From the NCBI GenBank assembly GCA_012520035.1, contig JAAYOY010000163.1, forward strand, positions 1 through 36,168: 36,168 nucleotides of DNA, in the 5' to 3' direction. Origin of the DNA: Bacillota bacterium. Lineage in GTDB: Bacteria; Bacillota; Dethiobacteria; DTU022; UBA8154. Positions within the stretch are counted from its first letter, which is position 1; each line of letters begins with the position of its first letter. Under the pieces are notes generated by a model. That model did not search any database, was not told where the DNA came from, and saw only the letters and a program-made list of their open reading frames with translations. The position numbers and the translations under genes were made by a program. Positions 24,927-33,800 of the stretch are shown here, piece after piece.

Positions 24927-25412
24927 TTAGCCTGAAAATATACTGAACAGGCCATAACTTACAGTCGCAATAATAATGGCTGCAATCATATTACCGAAAA
25001 ATATGGCCGGCAACGCCCATTTGATTCGGATATCAAGAAGTGCTGCAATAAGACTTCCGGTCCACACACCCGTACCGGGCAAAGGAATAGCAACAAAGAT
25101 GAAAAGACCCCAGGCCCCATACTTTTGCACTTTATGCGCTTTGCCATTCCCCAGCGTTCTTTCCGTTAATTTTTCCACCGGTTTCTTAAAATACCTGGTG
25201 GTTCTTAGGTACTTGAAAAGAGGCCTGACTGCATACAGGATCAGAGGTGACGGAACCATGCTGCCGATAAAAGACAAAAAAGTAGCATGCAGTGGGGATA
25301 ATCCAAGGGAGATGCCCACCGGGATCGCACCTCTAAGCTCTATTACCGGGAGTGCTGCAGTTAATAACACCGTAAATTCTACCGATAAAAAATTAAGGAA
25401 TTCAGTCAGCAA
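24927..25412 (-). CDS. Small multidrug export (COG2426) family membrane protein
   Basis: This 161-residue protein has about five membrane segments. It shows the pattern of this DedA-like family: PVIELRGAIPVGISLGLSP near the N-terminus, and FVAIPLPGTGVWTGSLIAALL with the conserved PLPGTGxW in the second half. Despite the family label, its transport role is unproven. The start is TTG at 25412 with GGTGG about ten bases upstream. A forward repeat copy abuts its stop and a reverse copy lies 20 bp upstream of its start, so the gene is bracketed by repeats. Confidence 0.82.
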   Translation of the reverse strand: MLTEFLNFLSVEFTVLLTAALPVIELRGAIPVGISLGLSPLHATFLSFIGSMVPSPLILYAVRPLFKYLRTTRYFKKPVEKLTERTLGNGKAHKVQKYGAWGLFIFVAIPLPGTGVWTGSLIAALLDIRIKWALPAIFFGNMIAAIIIATVSYGLFSIFSG

Positions 25413-25432
25413 AAAATATATACCACCATTTC

Positions 25433-25452
25433 GGGGGCCGGGCTTGCATTAT
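25433..25452 (-). repeat. Dispersed repeat, reverse copy
   Basis: GGGGGCCGGGCTTGCATTAT is the complement of the family core with two changes. It faces the forward copy at 25535; the pair spans 126 bp between the two CCCC/GGGG ends. Confidence 0.6.
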
Positions 25453-25534
25453 TACTATTAATTAATCGCAATTTGCTCCAAAGCTGTTTTGCGCTACACC
25501 CTCAAAAATGTTCCATGAAAATTTCTAACAATAA

Positions 25535-25560
25535 CGCAATTAATGCAACCCTGACCCCAT
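25535..25560 (+). repeat. Dispersed repeat, forward copy
   Basis: CGCAATTAATGCAACCCTGA followed by CCCCAT matches the consensus closely. Its end overlaps the stop codon of the MFS gene. Confidence 0.7.
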
Positions 25561-26735
25561 TACTGTTTCCCATGCACATAATAATACAAAATAACAGACA
25601 AGAGCACAACAATAGCCAGCGTCAGATACGTCCCGCGAAAATCTACCAACTGAACAATTATCCCCGTTAGATACGGCCCAATCCCCATGCCCCCGTCCAT
25701 GCAAATAAAAAAGGTTGAAGTAGCTAATCCAACCCGTAACTTCGGTGATTTTTTAATAGCAATCGCCTGCGAACAGGACATCAGTGTCCCGAAACCAAGT
25801 GCAACCAGCGCCCCTGCCAATAGAAGGATGAAGCCGTTATAAGCATAGCTAAGCAATAACAGGCTCAATGAAAATAATAATATTGACGGATAAATAACGA
25901 AATTATCCCCTTTGAGATCCAGCAACCTGCCTGTAAACGGCCGAGAGATAAAAAGAAAAATGGCATACACAATAAAAAAGAAACCGGCTGCATCCTGCAG
26001 TTGTATTTGGATTGCATATGAATTAAGAAAAGAAACGATGCCTGAATAGGCTATGCCCATTATCACCATCATAATTGAAATGGAGAAGGCCTTTTTTTCA
26101 AAGAAATCCTGTATTCCAAACCCTCTTTTCAACGCCCGGCGTTGTTCTTCGGTTAAATTCGCTTCAGGGATTTTGGAAAATAATATAATAACAAGGCTAA
26201 TCGCGGAAAATAAAGTGCAGGCAGCAAAAATCATCTTAAAATCTGCACGCTGCAAAATAAAAAGACCGATAAAAGGCCCAAGCGCTGTCGCGGCAGTTGG
26301 GCTTAACGAAAAATAACTTGTCCCTTCCCCTTTCCGCTCATCGGGAATCAGATCCATTGCGGCAGTTGCCGCGGTTGTAGTCGCAATGCCAAAAGCAACC
26401 CCGTGTATAAAACGAACCGCCAGCAATAGACCCAAGCTATTGGCCGGAAAGTATAACAGCGTGGCAATCAAAAACAATAAAAGGCCTGCGTAAAGCAACT
26501 TCCTGCGCCCAATTACTTCAATATATCTGCCCGTTAGCAGGCGTGAAAAAAGTGATGCAATAATAAAAATGCCGGCAGCAAGACCGGCCTCGCTCTGTGA
26601 AGCGCCAAACTGCTCAACCACATAAACAGCCAGGGTGGTCATTAATATGTAAAAATTAAGAGCAATAAAGAAAGCCACCAAAAGTATAATAATGAAATCC
26701 TTCGTCCATAAGCTAGATTTACTCAATTTGTTCAA
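25560..26735 (-). CDS. Major facilitator superfamily transporter
   Basis: This protein of about 391 residues has twelve predicted membrane helices. The MFS loop 2-3 signature appears as GRYIEVIGRRKLL, and a second-half counterpart as GRLLDLKGDNF. It belongs to the drug/sugar-efflux type, but the substrate is unknown. I favour the TTG at 26735, seven bases after GAGGT. An ATG nine codons upstream (26762) has only a weak site and lies in sequence resembling the dispersed repeat. It follows the CapD-type gene closely on the same strand, so they probably share a transcript. Confidence 0.85.
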   Translation of the reverse strand: MNKLSKSSLWTKDFIIILLVAFFIALNFYILMTTLAVYVVEQFGASQSEAGLAAGIFIIASLFSRLLTGRYIEVIGRRKLLYAGLLLFLIATLLYFPANSLGLLLAVRFIHGVAFGIATTTAATAAMDLIPDERKGEGTSYFSLSPTAATALGPFIGLFILQRADFKMIFAACTLFSAISLVIILFSKIPEANLTEEQRRALKRGFGIQDFFEKKAFSISIMMVIMGIAYSGIVSFLNSYAIQIQLQDAAGFFFIVYAIFLFISRPFTGRLLDLKGDNFVIYPSILLFSLSLLLLSYAYNGFILLLAGALVALGFGTLMSCSQAIAIKKSPKLRVGLATSTFFICMDGGMGIGPYLTGIIVQLVDFRGTYLTLAIVVLLSVILYYYVHGKQ

Positions 26736-26771
26736 TTCCGTTACCTCGTGCAAAGCTTGCATTTTTGCTTT

Positions 26772-28598
26772 CTATATTTTGGGAGTATATTCCTTAAACC
26801 CCAATAACAGGCCGAGATCGGTCCCCACTATTTCCGAAAGACTGTTCAGCTCCTTTAAAACATCCTCCTCGCGAAGCCGGGTATCGGGAGCGATATAGAT
26901 GCGCTCATGCTTAGTTTTCATAAAGTTTTCCCTGTCGCTGAAAAGCTCCTCGCAAAGCTTTTCTCCCGGCCTCACGCCGGTTAGCTTAATCTCGATATCC
27001 TTCCCCGGCTGCAAACCTGACAAAAGGATCATATCTTTTGCCAGATCCATAATCTTCACCGGCTCGCCCATGTCCAGGATAAAGATCATACCCTTTTCGC
27101 CCAGCGCCCCTGCCTGGATTACCAATTGCACCGCCTCGGGTATAGTCATAAAATAGCGGGTCATCTCCGGGTGAGTCACCGTCAACGGCCCTCCCCTGGC
27201 TATCTGTTCCTTGAAAAGGGGTACCACGCTCCCACGGCTTCCCAGAACATTGCCGAAGCGAACGGCACAAAAGATACAATTTCCGTTTTTGCGTGCCCGG
27301 TGCTGCATATAGATCTCCGAAGCCCTTTTTGTTGCTCCCATTACACTGGCAGGGTTTACCGCTTTATCAGTGGAGATAAAAACAAACCTTTCAACACCGT
27401 AACGTTCGGACAGGTCCACCAGATTTTTTGTCCCCTGCACATTATTTTGTACCGCCTGCCTGGCGTTTGCCTCCATCAAGGGTACATGTTTGTGGGCTGC
27501 CGCATGAAAAACAACCTGCGGCCGATAAGCTTGAAATACCTCCTCCAGACTCTTAAAGTCCTGTACATCCCGCACCAGGGGATACACTTTGAGCTCAGGA
27601 TTTTTCTCCGCCAGCTCCCTGTTTATGTAAAATATACCGTTTTCGTCATGATCGAGAAGCAGCAGTGCCTGCGGCCCCAACAAAGAAACCTGCCGGCAGA
27701 GCTCCGAACCGATAGAGCCGCCGGCTCCTGTAACCATAATAACTTTCCCGGACAAATAGCCGGAGATCTCCTGAATATCAACCTGCACCTGCTCCCTTTT
27801 TAAAAGGTCCTCGATCTCTACTTCCTTCAGGTGGGTGAGGTTCACCTGCCCTCCCAACAGCTCAAAGATGCCGGGGATAATTTTCAACTTCACCGGGAGC
27901 TCTTTGCAAAGGTTGATAATTTTCCGCTGCTCGCTATAGGCAGCCGAAGGCATGGCGATTACGATTTCCTTAATCCCCTTTTCCTCTACAATTCCGGGAA
28001 GATCATCCCTTGTTCCCAGCACAGGAAGCCCGTGGATAACCTGCCCCCGTTTATTGGGATCATCGTCTATAAAACCTGCCAGCCTTGCCCCCAGGGTGGA
28101 TTCGTGCTTTTTCAGCTCCCGGGCAGCCATGGCACCTGCATCCCCTGCTCCCACAATTAAAACCGGCCGCCGCCCGTTGTTATTGCCGTTTATCTTCTTC
28201 AGATACTTCGCCAGCACCCTCAGCGAAAAACGGGAGCCGCCAATAAAAAAGAGTAATAAAACCCCATAGATAATATAGACACTGCGCGGAAGCATGAGCT
28301 CAAAATACCAGCTGTAAAGCAAGCTTACCGTAGAGCCTGCCCCAACGGTAAATACGATGAGTAATAGCTCGTCCACGCTGGCATATCGCCACAGGCGCCG
28401 GTAAATGCCAAAAAAAATAAATATCAGGATTTGCATAGCAATTACCGGCCAGAGAAGGCTCTCAAAATTATTCGTATATACCGATGGTATACGACCCTCA
28501 AAGCGCAATACCAAAGCAATAAACAGGGACGCACCGATCATAACAGCATCTAATAAAGCCAGAATAATCTTCTTAAAAGTATTATTTATTCCCAACAA
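26772..28598 (-). CDS. FlaA1/CapD-type nucleotide-sugar 4,6-dehydratase
   Basis: This 608-residue membrane enzyme belongs to the PglF/WbpM/CapD group, which converts UDP-N-acetylhexosamines to 4-keto-6-deoxy sugars for capsule, lipopolysaccharide-like or glycoprotein glycans. Four membrane helices (about 10-125) are followed by a first Rossmann domain (VLIVGAGDAG near 146-155) and a second, catalytic one with GAGGSIG at 291-297. The catalytic tyrosine of normal SDRs is replaced by Met420 in MGATK (Lys424), as usual for this family. The start is TTG at 28598 behind AAGGGGGA. No glycosyltransferases are next to it. Confidence 0.9.
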   Translation of the reverse strand: MLGINNTFKKIILALLDAVMIGASLFIALVLRFEGRIPSVYTNNFESLLWPVIAMQILIFIFFGIYRRLWRYASVDELLLIVFTVGAGSTVSLLYSWYFELMLPRSVYIIYGVLLLFFIGGSRFSLRVLAKYLKKINGNNNGRRPVLIVGAGDAGAMAARELKKHESTLGARLAGFIDDDPNKRGQVIHGLPVLGTRDDLPGIVEEKGIKEIVIAMPSAAYSEQRKIINLCKELPVKLKIIPGIFELLGGQVNLTHLKEVEIEDLLKREQVQVDIQEISGYLSGKVIMVTGAGGSIGSELCRQVSLLGPQALLLLDHDENGIFYINRELAEKNPELKVYPLVRDVQDFKSLEEVFQAYRPQVVFHAAAHKHVPLMEANARQAVQNNVQGTKNLVDLSERYGVERFVFISTDKAVNPASVMGATKRASEIYMQHRARKNGNCIFCAVRFGNVLGSRGSVVPLFKEQIARGGPLTVTHPEMTRYFMTIPEAVQLVIQAGALGEKGMIFILDMGEPVKIMDLAKDMILLSGLQPGKDIEIKLTGVRPGEKLCEELFSDRENFMKTKHERIYIAPDTRLREEDVLKELNSLSEIVGTDLGLLLGFKEYTPKI

Positions 28599-28750
28599 TC
28601 GCTACTGCATCCCCCTTAACCGCCACGGCAAATCAGCTGGTTTGGCCGGAATCCCTTATATTTTCAAACGAGATACTACCGGCACTCAACAATTTTTATA
28701 CATAATTCTTCAATTTAAGAGAAAATCCTGCTAAAGTTGGAAGAAAAGAT

Positions 28751-28781
28751 AATAAACCTGAAGACAAGCTCCAGGTTTATT
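28751..28781 (-). terminator. Candidate terminator of the superoxide reductase gene
   Basis: AATAAACCTG (28751-28760) pairs perfectly with CAGGTTTATT (28772-28781) around an 11-base loop. On the minus strand the stem is followed by ATCTTTTCTT, a moderate T-rich tract, about 110 bp past the stop. Confidence 0.5.
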
Positions 28782-28862
28782 CTTGTTGCCATTTTTTACA
28801 TCTTCTCAATCCGAACTTTTACTTCAGCAAGTTTCCGGGAAAGTAGTTATTGTTAATAAGTG

Positions 28863-28882
28863 AATAATTTAAGCCGGACCCC
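28863..28882 (+). repeat. Dispersed repeat, forward copy
   Basis: AATAATTTAAGCCGGACCCC matches the family with a few changes. It ends nine bases before the stop codon of the superoxide reductase gene. Confidence 0.5.
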
Positions 28883-28891
28883 AACCATTAT

Positions 28892-29272
28892 TTACACATT
28901 TGCCTTCCATAAGCCGTGAAGATTGCAGTATGCATAGACATCGGCGTTTTCTGCCTTTTCGCAGAAAACTGCTTTGGGTTCATCCCCCGGAGAAAGGGAT
29001 ACTCTCTCGATGCTATTATCCGTTACTACCGCAATCCACTCAATGTAATGCTCGTCAAGCATCGGATGAATCACAGATCCAATATCAACATATATTTTCC
29101 CATCTTTTCTTGTTGCAGCGGGGACATGCTTTTCATGAGATGCATCGACAGTATTGGCCTCAAGTTTGATCATTGGTTTACCGCAGCACACCAGCTTCCC
29201 ACCGCCATTTCTAATCAACTCCACAATATTGCCACACACCTCGCAACGATAAAATGTAACTTCTGTTTTCAT
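28892..29272 (-). CDS. Desulfoferrodoxin (two-iron superoxide reductase)
   Basis: This 126-residue enzyme reduces superoxide to peroxide without releasing oxygen, typical of anaerobes. The N-terminal desulforedoxin domain holds centre I with Cys10, Cys13, Cys29 and Cys30. The catalytic centre II has SHEKHVP (Lys48, His49), His69 and His75 (in IHPMLDEHYIEWI), and CNLHGLW with Cys116 and His119. All residues are intact. I chose the ATG at 29272, eight bases after AAGGTGG; an upstream in-frame ATG at 29332 has none. Two identical AT-rich 17-mers upstream may be operators. Confidence 0.93.
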   Translation of the reverse strand: MKTEVTFYRCEVCGNIVELIRNGGGKLVCCGKPMIKLEANTVDASHEKHVPAATRKDGKIYVDIGSVIHPMLDEHYIEWIAVVTDNSIERVSLSPGDEPKAVFCEKAENADVYAYCNLHGLWKANV

Positions 29273-29305
29273 CTTCAAGACCACCTTTTTATAGAATAGT
29301 TTTCG

Positions 29306-29349
29306 GTTAAATAATATTAAATGATAATGCATGTTAAATAATATTAAAT
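29306..29349. repeat. Tandem 17-bp AT-rich direct repeats upstream of superoxide reductase
   Basis: GTTAAATAATATTAAAT occurs exactly twice, at 29306-29322 and 29333-29349, with a 27-bp period. Each is close to a palindrome. Position and composition suggest binding sites of a PerR/Fur-type regulator, but the match to the PerR box is weak. Confidence 0.5.
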
Positions 29350-29463
29350 ACGGGATGAATTGTCAATCTTACAGATACCGCATTTTTAAGGTATATCCCT
29401 ATGTTTTATCCGATTTATCACCTCATGCCTTCAAGGGCGTTGTTTTCCAGGTAAGTGTAAATA

Positions 29464-29500
29464 TTTCAAGCCTGATTGCAATAATGCAAGTCTGAGCCCC
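29464..29500 (+). repeat. Dispersed repeat, partial copy plus near-full copy
   Basis: TTTCAAGCCTGA (29464-29475) is followed by a near-full copy, TTGCAATAATGCAAGTCTGA then GCCCC (29477-29500). It ends 23 bp before the TATAAT of the SprT-like gene. Confidence 0.65.
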
Positions 29501-29522
29501 TTTTCTTTTGTTGCCAAAGTGG

Positions 29523-29528
29523 TATAAT
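29523..29528 (+). promoter_or_regulatory. -10 element placed for a leaderless SprT-like mRNA
   Basis: TATAAT at 29523-29528 would start transcription at about 29535, exactly the ATG of the following gene. I see no ribosome site and only a weak -35. Confidence 0.4.
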
Positions 29529-29534
29529 TTGAAC

Positions 29535-30287
29535 ATGGAAAGAACACTACTTCCGGAGATACGATACTCCCCTCAGGATATTAATCAAAAAAGGGCTCAA
29601 GTACGCCGGGAACTCATTGACCGGTCCCCAAACGTTACCGGTGGAAAGCTACAACGTTTGGCAAACTCCGATTTAAAATTGCTCTTCCAGCTGTACGATT
29701 CAATTTTTCTGGGAAACTATTTTCAAAACCGTTTCCAGGGTGAAATAATTTTCTCGCTTTCCACAAGGATGACCGCTAACGCCGGAAAATTGATCTTCTC
29801 GAAAAATATAAAAAACGTAGAAACGACGAAAGAAAAATATGAACTGAAAATAGGGATTAATTTTTTCTTTAAATATTATCATTTAAACCGGGAAAAAAAG
29901 GTCAACGGCATTAAAACTGCAGATTCATTACAGGCACTTCAACTGGTTTTCGAACACGAACTCTGCCACCTTATTGAGCTGCACTGTTTCAAAAAATCCA
30001 ACTGCCGCCAAGAACGCTTTAAAACTATAGCCCAAAATATCTTCGGACATACAGAGAGTTACCACCAGCTACCCACAGACAGGGAAATAGCCGCCACCCA
30101 ATACGATTTTCGTATTGGAGATCGGGTCTGCTTTACCTACGATAATATAAAATACACAGGTATTATATACAACATTAATAAACGTGCTACAGTAATGGTG
30201 CCGCAGGAAAAAGGTATTTACCAGGATAATAAGGGGAACAGGTATAGCAAATGGTATGTCCCCCTCCCCTCTTTGAACAAAGAATGA
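29535..30287 (+). CDS. SprT-like zinc metalloprotease domain protein with C-terminal SH3/KOW-like domain
   Basis: This protein of about 250 residues has the SprT-like pattern: a helix LFQLYDSIFLGNYF, strands EIIFSLS and KLIFSK, the zinc motif HELCH at 141-145 and a third ligand candidate His172 (FGHTES). Residues about 191-222 (DFRIGDRVCFTYDN...GIIYNINKRATVMV) form a small barrel like a KOW/SH3 domain. Relatives include Spartan-type proteases that clear DNA-protein crosslinks, but bacterial functions are little known. The ATG at 29535 lacks a ribosome site. It converges on the helicase-nuclease gene across a decayed stretch. Confidence 0.78.
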   Translation: MERTLLPEIRYSPQDINQKRAQVRRELIDRSPNVTGGKLQRLANSDLKLLFQLYDSIFLGNYFQNRFQGEIIFSLSTRMTANAGKLIFSKNIKNVETTKEKYELKIGINFFFKYYHLNREKKVNGIKTADSLQALQLVFEHELCHLIELHCFKKSNCRQERFKTIAQNIFGHTESYHQLPTDREIAATQYDFRIGDRVCFTYDNIKYTGIIYNINKRATVMVPQEKGIYQDNKGNRYSKWYVPLPSLNKE

Positions 30288-30849
30288 ACCGTGAGAAGGA
30301 ACAAAATGGCCAGGGCCAAAAAAACGGTAAAACCTGATGGGGAAATGCCTGGATCGATGCCCTGGAAAAAATTGATATTAACACCAACAGGCTCCCCGGG
30401 GAAAATCCTATGCCAATACAGGCGAAGTAATAGAAGTCCCGCGAAGAATATGCAACGGCCCAGTCTGCTGAAGGAGTAGTCGAGTATCCGCCTCTGGCAT
30501 GAAATCTATCCCCCCCACACCAGAAAGAGCTGTAGCGTACGGCTGAAACAGCCCACCGCGTTTCAACCCGCTCCTCCGGCACTTCCGGCTGCCCTCTCCC
30601 TATCCCGGCCAGCACATTGCTCTGCCGATAGTAATTATCCGCGTCCATCCCGTTATCGCCAGCTTGATCCAGCCTTCTTATTTACCTTTCGTTGCATCTT
30701 TCCACCTGGTATGGTAGCGTAGGCCTTGGCCCCACCAAGCCTATGTGATTTGCAATATCATACCATACATGGCATCTATGATTACTTGTAATAAATGCCA
30801 TTGCTGATTAATCTTTCTAAAGTCCTTCATTTTCATTGTCACTTCATTT
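30288..30849. pseudogene. Decayed 560-bp stretch between convergent genes
   Basis: No intact gene is visible. On the plus strand one frame reads GNAWIDALEKIDINTNRLPG then ENP (about 30341-30400) and, after a frameshift, ANTGEVIEVPRR (about 30413-30448) and stop. The two pieces look like one protein broken by an indel. At 30710-30768 there is a nested inverted repeat (outer GTATGGTA/TACCATAC, inner AGGCCTTGG/CCAAGCCT). I cannot name the parent gene. Confidence 0.4.
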
Positions 30850-33800
30850 TCAATATCGACCAATAAAGCGGACACGAAGGTTTTTTGATCTATATTCTTC
30901 TACCAACCCTTCTTTTATCAAGCGATTTAACGATCTACCGATTTTTCTTTCTAGCCTGGTGCGGGGTGTGCCTCTGGTAATAACACCGTATCTTTTGCAA
31001 ACAAATTTTACAATGTCGTTCTTTTTAGCTGTGCGATGGGGGCGCTCTTTCAGTACTTTACAAATTATTTTAGCCAATTGCTGCTCGCTTTGTCCCAGCA
31101 ATTCCTCTACTGTCTTTATCTGTGGCCCTGTTTCCTCTACATCATTATGGTTTAAATGTTTTCCATCGCTACCCCCAGGCTTAGCCCCGTGCCACACCTC
31201 TATACCAGGTGCAGGATTTTCAGAGCTAACAACTTTTCTTTCATATGGCACCGTAGTTGCCTCTGCAGTTGCTTCTTTAGTTATCTCCCCGGCAGGCTGG
31301 GCTTTTACCTCGAAGTCCCCGATCATCTCCCATAAGGGAGCCAATGCAGCAACAGGATCCCGGTAGTAGCTGCTGCCCCGCACCCGGAAAAACTCCCAAC
31401 CGCAACGTTCCAGTTGTCTCTGCCGGCGCAGGTCCTCTTCAAAACGTTCCGGACCATGCCACAAGTCCCCGTCACACTCCACAGCAAGCTTACGGGCTCC
31501 TCCTACGATAACCAAATCAATATAGTAACCGATAGACTCAAACTGAGGTATAACTGTGTAACCCCGAGAGGCAATATCCAAATAGACATCCACCTCAAAC
31601 CAACTGTCAAAGGGCCGCGGCGGCTTCTCCACGCTGCGCTCCGCCCGGTGCGCAAGTACCCGCAAATCAGAAATGCTTGGGATATCTGGGGAAAGAACCA
31701 AACCTTCCTCTATTGGTTTGTTCATATACTCAAGCAATTCTCGGCGAAGACATTTTAGGCTTAACTCATCCGCCCGAACAGAATGGAAAAGATGAACTTG
31801 ATCCCGCGCTCGGCTCATAGCTACATTAAAACGTCGCTTTGCTTTTTCATCAGCAAGAGTCCCGATACGCCATTTTTCACTGGGCGCTGATACCATGCTT
31901 AAAAAAATTACGTCCCGCTCATCTCCCTGAAAGTCATATGCATCTCCACAAACAATATTTCTTGCATCGATCTCTTCCGGGGGCAGCTTTTTTAACAGCA
32001 ACCCTTCTATCAACCTGTCCTGAGGAGTACTGCTCAACAAGCTTATGACCCCGAAAGTTTTCCCTTTATAAGCTGGATCCTGACAGCACTTTACAATAGT
32101 GTCCACAATCTGCTCGGCTTCCGGCGGGTTTGCCCCTCTGCTCTCTGTTTGATAGCCATTTTCGACATAACGCACACACAGTACTGGCGACAACCGATCA
32201 CGCCCGAACTGGCGCAAAGGGATCAAAGGTTGATCCTGATAGCTAAGTTTGTTGGAAAAAGCAATGATCTCAGGCATACACCGAAAATGCTCGCGCAGCC
32301 GTATCGCATCGCCAAAGCGAACCTCTGCAATGCTAAAAAAACTTTCTGTAGAACTAAAAATATCCCATTTTGGAATTTTCTGCAGATAGCGTCGCTGAAG
32401 TTCATAAACCTGGCTGCGATCAATAAAGGCATTTTCCGGCCTAATCTGCTGGTCGTCTCCCACTACCACTATCTTTTTCGCTAGATAACATAATATCAGA
32501 GCCTCCAAACCGGACTGGCTGGCCTCGTCAACAATAACCACGTCAAAAATCTCCGGAGCGACAGAAATATTGTCCAGCACTTTATAAAAAGGCATAACCC
32601 ACGCCGGAATCGCCTTTCTGCACTCTTCAAGCCGTTCCTGCGCAATCCGCCGATCCAAGGAGGCATATTTACCTGTATATTTACCCCCCCTCCCCACGGC
32701 CTTCTGCCAGGCTTTCAAGCTCTGCAGGTCTTCCTCGGATAACTGGCTGAGACATTGCTCCCAAGCCAGCTCCCCAGCCAACTGGGATAGAGTTGCTGCT
32801 GCTTCCTTCTGGTAACGCCTGATCTGTTCGGCTAACTGCCTGTCCAACCCCACAGCGCTCATTTCTGCAAGCCAGCGGTCTGCACAGACCCATTTCCAGG
32901 CCTCCTGTAGACGGGGCAGGCGTTCATCCCAAACGGCATCCGTATATGTTATAAAAAGACTTTTTATTAGCTCCGGCAGTTCTTTTGCTATCTCGTCGGC
33001 CAATTCATCGCATTCCTTTTTCTTTTGGCGCCATTGCCATAATATACTAAGCTCTGTATACGCCTGCCGGTATTGCTCCAACGAGCGTCCGGCCATAGCT
33101 TTACTCAAAGCTTGGTTTTCTGGCGCTGCCTTCTCTGCATCAGAAACGCCGCTATACAGATAGCCGCCAATATACTCTTCAAGAGCAGTTATAGCCCCGG
33201 CGGCTTTGTTCAAACGCCGCTCGTTTAATAGAGCACCGATCAAGTTGTAAAAAGAGACAACTTCTTCATATTCGTGCCACAAACACACCTGTTCAGGGGA
33301 GATAGCACGAAGACGGCGGGCCAGCTCATCTGCAAGATCCCCCAATTTAAGCACCGCTTCCATATGTTTTTGGCACTGCTCATAAAAGCTAATCTTCTGG
33401 TTCAAAGGCCATTTAGCGGCAACAGGGCCGGTTATCGATTTCCACTGTTCATCCAGCCTGCGGATCACCTCCATTACTTCGATCCAGCCAATAAGCTTTT
33501 CCACGGTTTCAACAGAATTACAAGGCCTATTGTTGACCCTTATTTCTTTCAAGAGAGATAATCCTTTTTTAACTATTTTTGGACGAAATATCCAAAAACC
33601 GGTTTTCCCGCCCTTAGATAAATGTGCATAAAACTCATGCGCTCCCTCAAGCACTGCCCCGAAGCTCTCTTCCCCTAACCCCTGTATATCCAACTCCAAA
33701 AGTTCGGGGGGCTTATCCTTTATTTGGGATAGCAGGTTGCCACTTGTTTGCAGCACTTCCTGCCAAAAAACAGCGTTGCCTCTCAAAACCTGCCGCGCCG

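Noticed and set aside
30187-30648. 153-codon minus-strand frame
   Set aside because: Mostly antisense to the SprT-like gene end and the decayed fragment; aromatic/serine-rich composition is typical of a shadow frame.
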